32,198 nucleotides of DNA from WRAI01 sp031549605 (GTDB lineage: Bacteria > Bacillota > Clostridia > Oscillospirales > UBA929): NCBI GenBank assembly GCA_031549605.1, contig JAVBPM010000070.1, forward strand, positions 1-32,198. The letters are read 5' to 3'. Within the stretch, counting starts at the first letter, position 1; each line of letters begins with the position of its first letter. The notes under the pieces were generated by a model, which searched no databases, was not told the origin of the DNA, and saw only the letters and a list, made by a program, of their open reading frames with translations. Shown here piece after piece: positions 15,071 through 21,732 of the stretch. The position numbers and the translations under genes are program-made.

Positions 15071-16696
15071 TTATGCGTTGGTGGCAATATCAGCGCCGTC
15101 GACCCACGTCGGCCGCACGCGCTCGTCGCTCGGCACGGCGCAGTCAATCAACAGCGACCCATGGCCGCGACCCGCCAACGCATTTTCCAGCGCCTCGGGT
15201 GTATCAACCGCGACACTCTTGATCCCAAACGCCGCCGCCAACGCCACGAAATCAGGCTGGCCGCTGCGGTCAATCTGGCTATGTCGACCACCAAAGCGCA
15301 TATCCTGCCACTGGCGTACCATGCCCAGACAGCGGTTGTTCAGCACCAGCGTTGTAATGGGCAACTTGAGCTGCGCGACAGTCGCCAGCTCCATGGCGTT
15401 CATCATCAGACTGCCGTCGCCGGTGATATGCAGCACGCGCCGACCCGGACAGCCCAGCGCCGCACCGATGGCCGCACCCAGCCCAAAGCCCATTGCGCCC
15501 AGCCCGCCCGAGGTCAGCCAGTGCCGTGGCTGTTCCAGCGCCAAATACTGTGCCGCCCACAGCTGATGCTGGCCTACATCGGTCGTGACAATGGTCCGAT
15601 TGTCCAACTGCCGTTGCACGATCGCCATTAGGCGCGCCATGCTACTGTCCTGCGGCAATGGCGGCTGTGCTGCCAGCTGTTGTAGCCAGTCGTCATGCCG
15701 TTGCGCCGCGACGCGCTGGCTCAGCGCCGCCAGCACGGCGGCGGCGTCGCCAATCAGCTGGCAGTCGACGCGCAGGTTTTTATTGATTTCTGCCGGGTCT
15801 ATGTCGATGTGAACAATGCGCGGTTGACTGAACTGGCCATGCCCTTCGGCGGCTCGCTCGCCCAGTCGGCTGCCTATGCAGAGCAGCAGGTCGCAGCGGG
15901 CGACTGCCGCCGCCGCTCGCGGCGTGCCGTGCAGGCCGGTCAGCCCCAGTGACAGCGGGTGACTGTCGGGCAATACGCCCTTGCCGAGCAGCGTGTGTAC
16001 CGTCGGCAGCTGCAGTGTTTCGACCAGTGTCGTCACATGCGCTGACGCGTTGACCGCGCCGCCGCCGACCAGTAACAGCGGTCGCTGCGCCTGCTGTAAC
16101 AGCTCGACCGCACGGTCGAGCTCGGCGCTGTCGATGGGCGCGCTCGCCTGAGGCAACACTTCGGGCAGCTCCGCCAACACTTTGGCCTGCAACACATCGC
16201 GCGGAATGTCGACCAGCACGGGGCCGGGTCGACCCTCAACGGCAATGGCAAACGCCGTTTGCAGCGCCGTGCCCAGCTGGCCGACGTCGCTGACCAGCAC
16301 GTTGTGCTTGGTAATGCCCATCGTCATGCCGACGATGTCGGTCTCCTGAAAGCTGTCGTGCCCCAGCCGGTTGGTCGGCACATTGCCGGTGATAAACACG
16401 ACCGGCACACTGTCCATATAGGCCGCGGCAATGCCGGTAATCAGATTGCAAGCGCCCGGACCCGACGTGGCAATCGCCACGCCGACGCGCCCTGTGGCGC
16501 GCGCGTAGCCGTCGGCGGCGTGCGCCGCGCCCTGTTCATGCGACGTGGTAATATGGCGGATTGTTCCTCGTCTGCGATATAATTCGTCGTAGAGTTCAAT
16601 GACATTGTTGCCTATATAGCCAAAAACAGTGTCGACACCTTGTGCCACAAGGCAGTCGACCACCAGTCGCGCACCCGTTATTTTTTTCACTGCCAT
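15071..16696 (-). CDS. ilvB: Acetolactate synthase large (catalytic) subunit
   Basis: A 541-residue ThDP enzyme that condenses pyruvate with pyruvate or 2-oxobutyrate to acetolactate or acetohydroxybutyrate. Catalytic Glu54 is in TSHEQGAAHAADGYARATG. SFQETDIVGMTMGITKHN, RPGPVLVDIPRDV, the ThDP/Mg motif TGDGSLMMNAMELATVAQLK and LGMVRQWQD (substrate-site Trp) are all present. One odd point: the first ThDP-domain loop reads FGYIGNNVIELYDEL, where most family members have FGYPGGAV. ATG 16696 overlaps the leuB stop (TGATG) and follows GAGGGG; the TTG just upstream is also in frame. It is separated from its regulatory subunit ilvN by the hybrid kinase gene. The family assignment is secure; substrate preference cannot be read from the sequence. 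Confidence 0.96.
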   Translation of the reverse strand: MAVKKITGARLVVDCLVAQGVDTVFGYIGNNVIELYDELYRRRGTIRHITTSHEQGAAHAADGYARATGRVGVAIATSGPGACNLITGIAAAYMDSVPVVFITGNVPTNRLGHDSFQETDIVGMTMGITKHNVLVSDVGQLGTALQTAFAIAVEGRPGPVLVDIPRDVLQAKVLAELPEVLPQASAPIDSAELDRAVELLQQAQRPLLLVGGGAVNASAHVTTLVETLQLPTVHTLLGKGVLPDSHPLSLGLTGLHGTPRAAAAVARCDLLLCIGSRLGERAAEGHGQFSQPRIVHIDIDPAEINKNLRVDCQLIGDAAAVLAALSQRVAAQRHDDWLQQLAAQPPLPQDSSMARLMAIVQRQLDNRTIVTTDVGQHQLWAAQYLALEQPRHWLTSGGLGAMGFGLGAAIGAALGCPGRRVLHITGDGSLMMNAMELATVAQLKLPITTLVLNNRCLGMVRQWQDMRFGGRHSQIDRSGQPDFVALAAAFGIKSVAVDTPEALENALAGRGHGSLLIDCAVPSDERVRPTWVDGADIATNA

Positions 16697-17763
16697 CAAC
16701 CTATCCCCTCCAGCACCGCGCGTGTCATGTCGTCGGTGCCGACAATCGGCAGCGACGCGTCGGCAATGTCAGCCGTACGGCATACCGCCAGCGCGGCGTC
16801 CACCGCCGCTTCGACAGCGCGCGCCTCGGCCTCCAGCCCCAGCGAGTGGCGCAGCAGCAGTGCCGCCGACAGAATGGCCGCCAGCGGATTGGCTTTGCCG
16901 GTACCCACCAGATCAGGCGCCGAGCCGTGAATCGGCTCATATAGCCCCAGCCGCCCGTCGCCCAGCGACGCCGACGGCAGCAGCCCGATGGAGCCGCTGA
17001 TTTGGCTGGCCTCGTCGGATAAAATATCGCCAAATAAATTGCTGGTTACAATGACGTCAAAGCTGTTGGGACGGCACACCAGCTGCATGGCGGCGTTGTC
17101 GACATACAGCGTGTCAAGCGTCACGTCCGCGTACTCGACCGCCAGTTCGCCCACCACCTCGCGCCACAGCCGTGACGACTCCAGCACATTGGCCTTGTCC
17201 ACCAGCGTTACATGACCGCGTCGCCGCCGCGCCGCGGCAAAGGCTACGCGCGCCACGCGAAGTATTTCCGACACGCTGTACTGCTCGGTGTCAAACGCCA
17301 CAGCGCCGTTGTCGCGGCGGCCGCGCTCGCCAAAGTACAGCCCGCCAGTCAGTTCGCGTACAATCAGCAGGTCGGGCAGTGGGTCGCCCAGCACCTCGCG
17401 CTTGAGCGGGCTGGCATCCACCAGCGCCGGCAACAGCTTGACCGGCCGCAAATTGGCGTACAGCTGCAGCGACTCGCGCAGTCCCAGCAGCGCCCGTTCC
17501 GGGCGCAAATGGCCCGGCAGCTTGTCCCATTTCGGCCCGCCGACCGCGCCCAGCAGCACGGCATCGGCCTGACGGCAAACGTCGCGTGTAGCATCGGGCA
17601 ACGGCTGACCGCAGGCGTCAAGCGCCGCGCCGCCGGCCAACACCGGTCGGAAGGCAAACGCATGGCCATAGCGCCGCGCCACGGCTTGCAGCACCAGTTG
17701 TGCCGCCGCCGTTGTATCAGGACCAATGCCGTCACCGGCAATGACTGCCACCGTCGCACGCAT
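16696..17763 (-). CDS. leuB: 3-isopropylmalate dehydrogenase
   Basis: A 355-residue member of the beta-decarboxylating dehydrogenase family. It oxidatively decarboxylates 3-isopropylmalate, and in the citramalate route 3-methylmalate, using NAD. Motifs: GDGIGPD (10-16), LGAVGGPKWD, the substrate loop LLGLRESLQLYANLRPVK, RELTGGLYFGERG, LVDKANVL (catalytic Lys), YVDNAAMQLV, SNLFGDILSDEAS and EPIHGSAPDL. The LRESL loop is the isopropylmalate-type signature rather than isocitrate-type. ATG 17763 has GGGAGGT close upstream, only 3 bp after the leuD stop, and the stop overlaps ilvB. In this operon it probably serves both leucine and threonine-independent isoleucine synthesis. Confidence 0.96.
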   Translation of the reverse strand: MRATVAVIAGDGIGPDTTAAAQLVLQAVARRYGHAFAFRPVLAGGAALDACGQPLPDATRDVCRQADAVLLGAVGGPKWDKLPGHLRPERALLGLRESLQLYANLRPVKLLPALVDASPLKREVLGDPLPDLLIVRELTGGLYFGERGRRDNGAVAFDTEQYSVSEILRVARVAFAAARRRRGHVTLVDKANVLESSRLWREVVGELAVEYADVTLDTLYVDNAAMQLVCRPNSFDVIVTSNLFGDILSDEASQISGSIGLLPSASLGDGRLGLYEPIHGSAPDLVGTGKANPLAAILSAALLLRHSLGLEAEARAVEAAVDAALAVCRTADIADASLPIVGTDDMTRAVLEGIG

Positions 17764-17766
17764 GGC

Positions 17767-18246
17767 TTACCTCCCGTCCTTCAGGTAGGCCAACAGCCCA
17801 CCGGCGTCGACTATGCCCTGCACAAAGGGCGGTAGCGCCGCCGCTTGCAGCCGCTGCTCGGTTGTTAGGTTGGTAATCACGCCCGTCGACGCCTCGACGG
17901 CCAGCACATCGCCCTCGGCAATGTCGGCGGCGTCGTTGCACTCGAAGATGGGCAAGCCGATGTTGATGGCGTTGCGAAAAAAGATGCGCGCAAAGCTAAT
18001 GGCTATCACGCAGCTGACACCGGCCGCCTTGAGCGCCGCCGGTGCGTGCTCGCGCGACGAGCCGCAGCCGAAGTTCTGACCCGCCACGACAATGCCGCCG
18101 TGCTCAAGCCGCGCGGCAAAGCCGGAGTCAATGTCCTCCATGCAATGGGCCGCCAGCACGGCCGGATCGCTGTCGTTGAGATAGCGCGCGGCAATGATGG
18201 CGTCGGTGTCGATGTTGTCGCCAAAGCAATAGGCTCTGCCCTGCAT
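17767..18246 (-). CDS. leuD: 3-isopropylmalate dehydratase small subunit
   Basis: A 159-residue swivel-domain subunit that joins LeuC to isomerise 2-isopropylmalate (or citramalate) through a dehydrated intermediate. It is the short form of the family: FGDNIDTDAIIAARYL at the N-terminus, NFGCGSSREHAPAALKAAGV (about 53-72) and FARIFFRNAINIGLP. The open frame runs back to 18453, but ATG 18246 follows GGGAGGTGTAACT, and everything upstream is leuC in another frame. Only 2 bp separate it from the leuC stop. Confidence 0.96.
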   Translation of the reverse strand: MQGRAYCFGDNIDTDAIIAARYLNDSDPAVLAAHCMEDIDSGFAARLEHGGIVVAGQNFGCGSSREHAPAALKAAGVSCVIAISFARIFFRNAINIGLPIFECNDAADIAEGDVLAVEASTGVITNLTTEQRLQAAALPPFVQGIVDAGGLLAYLKDGR

Positions 18247-18248
18247 AG

Positions 18249-19502
18249 TTACACCTCCCGCGGGTCGGTCAGCCGACCCGTCAGCGCCGAAGCGGCGGCG
18301 ACGGCCGGACTGGCCAGTATGATTTGGCTGTCGGCGTGCCCCATGCGGCCGACAAAGTTGCGGTTTGTCGTACTGACGCACACCTCGCCCTGCGCCAGCA
18401 CACCCATATGGCCGCCTAGACAGGGCCCGCATGTCGGCGGTGACAGCACGCAACCGGCTTTTACAAAAATCTCGGCCAATCCCTCGCGCACCATCGTCAG
18501 ATACACCTGCTGCGTGCCGGGAATAATCAAGCAGCGCAGCCCGCGCTTGACCTGCCGGTTTTTCAGCAGTGCCGCCGCCGCACGCATATCGCCGATACGC
18601 CCGTTGGTGCAGCAGCCGATAACCACCTGATCGACCGCCACATGGCCCGCCTGCGCCACCGTGGCGGTGTTAGACGGCAGATGAGGCAGCGCCACGGTCG
18701 GCTCCAGCGCCGACAAGTCGACAACCAGCACCTGCTCATACACAGCGTCGTCGCGCGGCTCAACCGGTGCGTACGCCGCGTCGGTCACCTGCGCCAGATA
18801 GGCGCGCGTGGTATCGTCAACGGCAAACATGCCGTTCTTGGCGCCCGCCTCAATGGCCATGTTGGCTATGGTAAAGCGATCGTCCATGCTAAGGTGCGCC
18901 ACACCGTCGCCGAAAAACTCCATCGACTTGTACAGCGCGCCGTCAACGCCAATGCGCCCGATAATGTGCAAGATGATATCCTTCCCCGACACAAAAGGCG
19001 CCGGTTTTCCCGTCAATTCAAACTTTATCGCGCCCGGCACCTTGAACCAGCAGCGACCGCTTAGCAGCGCACCCGCCATATCGGTCGAGCCAATGCCGGT
19101 GGCAAAAGCGCCCACAGCGCCGTAGGTGCAGGTGTGCGAGTCGGCACCGACAATCAGCTGGCCCGGCAGCGTCAAGCCCAGCTCGGGCAGCAGCACGTGC
19201 TCAATGCCCGCCTGACCCTGCTCAAAATAGTGGGTAATCTGCTGCTCGTCGGCAAAGCGGCGCATCTGTTGGCACAACGTCGCCGCCTTGATGTCCTTGT
19301 TGGGCGCAAAATGGTCGGGCACAAGCGCCACCTTGTCGCGGTCAAAGACACGCGTGCCGCCGACCCGTTCAAAGGCGTCGATGGCGACCGGCGCCGTGAT
19401 GTCATTGCCCAGCACCAGGTCGACGTCGGCCATAATCAGCTGCCCCGGCTCGACACTGTCCAGCCCAGCTGCTCGTGCCAAAATTTGCTGCGTCAAGGTC
19501 AT
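18249..19502 (-). CDS. leuC: 3-isopropylmalate dehydratase large subunit
   Basis: A 417-residue 4Fe-4S aconitase-family subunit, the catalytic partner of LeuD. Its length fits the shorter LeuC/homoaconitase-like type that pairs with a ~160-residue LeuD. Cluster ligands are visible: Cys in VIGCCTNGRIGD and two Cys in SPPTCGPCLGGH. VGADSHTCTYGAVGAFATGI, GKDIILHIIGRIGVDGA and SMDDRFTIANMAIEAGAK are family segments. The start ATG 19502 lies one base after the cimA stop. The LeuC/LeuD pair acts on isopropylmalate and, in organisms with CimA, on citramalate; the operon context supports the second role. Confidence 0.96.
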   Translation of the reverse strand: MTLTQQILARAAGLDSVEPGQLIMADVDLVLGNDITAPVAIDAFERVGGTRVFDRDKVALVPDHFAPNKDIKAATLCQQMRRFADEQQITHYFEQGQAGIEHVLLPELGLTLPGQLIVGADSHTCTYGAVGAFATGIGSTDMAGALLSGRCWFKVPGAIKFELTGKPAPFVSGKDIILHIIGRIGVDGALYKSMEFFGDGVAHLSMDDRFTIANMAIEAGAKNGMFAVDDTTRAYLAQVTDAAYAPVEPRDDAVYEQVLVVDLSALEPTVALPHLPSNTATVAQAGHVAVDQVVIGCCTNGRIGDMRAAAALLKNRQVKRGLRCLIIPGTQQVYLTMVREGLAEIFVKAGCVLSPPTCGPCLGGHMGVLAQGEVCVSTTNRNFVGRMGHADSQIILASPAVAAASALTGRLTDPREV

Positions 19503-19503
19503 T

Positions 19504-21066
19504 TCAGCCCACCCTTTCTCGCGTCAAGTACCAGACCACCGAGTCCAGCAGCGCGTCAAAGCTGGCGCTGATGATGTTGCTGTTGACGCCGGCCGTGCGC
19601 CAAAATCGGCTGCCGTCGCTGCTCTCTATCAACACGCGGACGCGCGCCGCCGTCGCCTGCTTGCTGTCAATCACCCGCACCTTATAATCGGTCAGCCGCA
19701 TGGCGTCCAGATTGGGAAAAAACACGGACAACGCCCGTCGCAGCGCGCTGTCCAGCGCATTGACCGGCCCATCGCCCTCGGCACTGGCCAGCTCGGTGCG
19801 GTCGCCGACACGCACCTTGACCATGGCCGAGGTGTCGTTGCCGTTGTTGAGCGTCTGCCGCTCGCTCATAATCTTAAAAAACTCGACGCTAAAAGGCGCA
19901 CGGCGCTTGTCGAGAAGTGACTCCACCATCAACATAAAGGTGGCGTCGGCGCCCTCAAAGCGCAGCCCATCCTCGCCCTTACAGGCGGTTGCCAGCCGTT
20001 TTACCAGCGCCTCGTCCCGTTCATGGCCGGGAAACAGCGCCGCCAGCTTGGCGCGCACCGCTGACTGCCCGCTCAGTGTGCTCAGCAGCAGGTTGCGCTC
20101 GTTGCCGACGCTCTGCGGGTCGATATGCTCAAAGCTGGTGCGGCTCTTGCTGACGCCGTCGACGTGCATCCCCGCCTTGTGGGTGAAGGCGTGCGCGCCG
20201 ACATAGGGCATACGGTCGTCGGGCGCGGTATTGCACACCTCGAAAATCAGCCGGCAGGTCGGCGTCAAGTTGGCAAGCTGTCCCTCCGGTAGGCAACGGC
20301 ACTGGTATTTGGTTTCCAGCAGCGCTACAACCGTAGACAGATTGGCGTTGCCGCACCGCTCACCCAGTCCCGTCAGCGTGCCCTGCACGTGCGTGGCACC
20401 GGCCTCGACCGCCGCCAGCGTGTTGGCGACAGCCAGCCCGCAGTCGTTGTGCATATGCGCGCCAATGCGGCAGCCAAAGCGCGCCGCCACCGCCGCCGTC
20501 GCCTCGGCGACCTCGTGTGGCAGCCGCCCGCCGTTGGTGTCGCACAGCACCAGCGTGTCGGCGCCGGCGCAGTAGGCGGCGTCCAGCACCGCCAGCGCGT
20601 AATCAGCATTGGCAATATAACCGTCAAAAAAATGCTCGGCGTCAAACAGCACGCGGCGCTTCGCGTGCGCCAGCACCGCAACCGTGTCAGCAATCATGGC
20701 TAGATTTTCGGCGGTGCTGACACGCAGTACATCGGACGCCTGCGCGTCCCACGCCTTGCCAAAGACGCTGACCGTCGGCGTTCCAGCCGCCAGCAACGCT
20801 TGCACGCCCGGGTCTGCCTCGGCCGTGCCGCCTTTGCGGCGCGTGGCGCCAAACGCCACAAGCGATGGCTTGATGGCCTCGTCGGCAGCGTCGAAAAACA
20901 CCGTCTCGTCACCGCACGCCGACGGATTACCGGCCTCAATCAGCCCGACACCCAGCCGGTGCAGCGACCGCGCAATGGCCTGCCGGTCAGACAGCGAAAA
21001 GGAGACGCCGGCGCCCTGCGCCCCGTCGCGCAGCGTCGTGTCAAGCAACTCGATGTCCCGTAACAT
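19504..21066 (-). CDS. cimA: (R)-citramalate synthase (CimA type)
   Basis: About 520 residues; condenses pyruvate and acetyl-CoA to citramalate, the first step from pyruvate to 2-oxobutyrate without threonine. The TIM barrel begins LLDTTLRDGAQGAGVSFS (about 7-24). Metal and active-site segments include IGAHMHNDCGLAVANTLAAV and GTLTGLGERCGNANLSTVVA. The C-terminal LeuA-type regulatory/dimer domain spans about 380-515 and contains DGPVNALDSALRRAL. The long N-terminal DGAQ...FS form and KAGMHVDGV...FEHIDP are more like CimA (two-domain, ~520 residues) than 2-isopropylmalate synthase, so I prefer CimA. ATG 21066 has GAGGAGGTGCGCC directly upstream; the frame extends to 21159 only through the promoter. 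It is the first gene of the operon. Confidence 0.9.
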   Translation of the reverse strand: MLRDIELLDTTLRDGAQGAGVSFSLSDRQAIARSLHRLGVGLIEAGNPSACGDETVFFDAADEAIKPSLVAFGATRRKGGTAEADPGVQALLAAGTPTVSVFGKAWDAQASDVLRVSTAENLAMIADTVAVLAHAKRRVLFDAEHFFDGYIANADYALAVLDAAYCAGADTLVLCDTNGGRLPHEVAEATAAVAARFGCRIGAHMHNDCGLAVANTLAAVEAGATHVQGTLTGLGERCGNANLSTVVALLETKYQCRCLPEGQLANLTPTCRLIFEVCNTAPDDRMPYVGAHAFTHKAGMHVDGVSKSRTSFEHIDPQSVGNERNLLLSTLSGQSAVRAKLAALFPGHERDEALVKRLATACKGEDGLRFEGADATFMLMVESLLDKRRAPFSVEFFKIMSERQTLNNGNDTSAMVKVRVGDRTELASAEGDGPVNALDSALRRALSVFFPNLDAMRLTDYKVRVIDSKQATAARVRVLIESSDGSRFWRTAGVNSNIISASFDALLDSVVWYLTRERVG

Positions 21067-21102
21067 GGCGCACCTCCTCTGACGATGGCATAAGAATATA
21101 AA

Positions 21103-21131
21103 ATTATACACCCATTCGCCGCCCTTGACAA
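21103..21131 (-). promoter_or_regulatory. SigA-type promoter of the cimA-leuCDB-ilvB-kinase-ilvN operon
   Basis: On the minus strand TTGTCA (21131-21126) and perfect TATAAT (21108-21103) are exactly 17 bp apart. A start near 21096 leaves a leader of about 30 nt, too short for a T-box or attenuator. Confidence 0.85.
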
Positions 21132-21132
21132 G

Positions 21133-21163
21133 CCGTTTGCCTTGCAAACCCATTGGCAAACGG
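21133..21163. promoter_or_regulatory. Palindromic operator candidate between divergent promoters
   Basis: A perfect 9-bp inverted repeat, CCGTTTGCC (21133-21141) and GGCAAACGG (21155-21163), with a 13-bp spacer. The left arm abuts the -35 of the cimA promoter (2 bp away) and the right arm overlaps the -35 of the gtrA promoter, so one bound dimer could act on both. Confidence 0.55.
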
Positions 21164-21181
21164 ACAGCGATATGGTATACT
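21153..21181 (+). promoter_or_regulatory. SigA-type promoter of the gtrA-family gene
   Basis: TTGGCA (21153-21158) and TATACT (21176-21181) with a 17-bp spacer, about 20 bp upstream of the GTG start at 21203. It is divergent from the cimA promoter. Confidence 0.75.
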
Positions 21182-21202
21182 CACCGGCAAGAGGTGATCT
21201 CA

Positions 21203-21649
21203 GTGCCGCAAGACAACAAATGGCTCCAGTTCTTCAAATTTCTTTTCTTCAGCCTCGGCGCCGGCGTCATTGAGTTTGGCACCTTTGAGCTGCTGACGCT
21301 GCTGCTGCCCGGCAACTACACCTGGATCAAGGTCGCCGAGGTGCTCTCGGTGGTACTGTCCTGCCTGTTCAACTTCACCGTCAACCGCAAATACACCTTC
21401 AAATCATGCAACAACATGGCGCTGGGCATGCTGCTCTACGGCCTGTTTTACCTTGTCATGGCCCCGATTGGCGCCTATTTTATCGTCTTTGAGATGAAGA
21501 CCTTTGGCATGGAAAAAGAGCTGGCCAAGGCCATTAAAATGGTCATTAACTTTGCCTTCGATTACCTCTATTGTCGCTTTGTGCTGTTTCGTCCTTGGGG
21601 TGCAGCGCGGCAACACGACGACCAATCACAAAAAAGCGGCGAAATTTAA
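21203..21649 (+). CDS. GtrA-family four-helix membrane protein
   Basis: A 148-residue membrane protein with four hydrophobic helices (about 9-34, 42-60, 73-97 and 109-130). It has the family signature FNFTVNRKYTF (56-66) between helices 2 and 3 and FDYLYCRFVLFR in helix 4. GtrA proteins are thought to help move undecaprenyl-linked sugars across the membrane for surface glycan modification. No glycosyltransferase gene is next to it, so the substrate is unknown. The frame opens at 21125, but GTG 21203 follows AGAGGTGATCTCA and starts right before helix 1, so it is preferred. It shares its control region with the divergent isoleucine/leucine operon; pyrG follows with its own promoter. Confidence 0.88.
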   Translation: MPQDNKWLQFFKFLFFSLGAGVIEFGTFELLTLLLPGNYTWIKVAEVLSVVLSCLFNFTVNRKYTFKSCNNMALGMLLYGLFYLVMAPIGAYFIVFEMKTFGMEKELAKAIKMVINFAFDYLYCRFVLFRPWGAARQHDDQSQKSGEI

Positions 21650-21658
21650 CGCAATATA

Positions 21659-21686
21659 TTGACATTGGCGCTGACTGTTGTACAAT
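21659..21686 (+). promoter_or_regulatory. Probable pyrG promoter
   Basis: TTGACA (21659-21664) and TACAAT (21681-21686) with a 16-bp spacer, about 40 bp upstream of the pyrG start. Confidence 0.65.
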
Positions 21687-21732
21687 ATAGGGTATTGTTG
21701 ATAGAAACAGGCCTGCGTTGAGGGAGGATGCT

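Noticed and set aside
17767..18453. LeuD starting at 18453 (228 residues)
   Set aside because: The first 69 codons lie over leuC in another frame. The ribosome site at ATG 18246 and the family N-terminus show the shorter start.
21067..21202. T-box or riboswitch leader for the isoleucine/leucine operon
   Set aside because: The well-formed promoter at 21131-21103 leaves only about 30 nt of leader, and no specifier-loop or T-box-like sequence is present.
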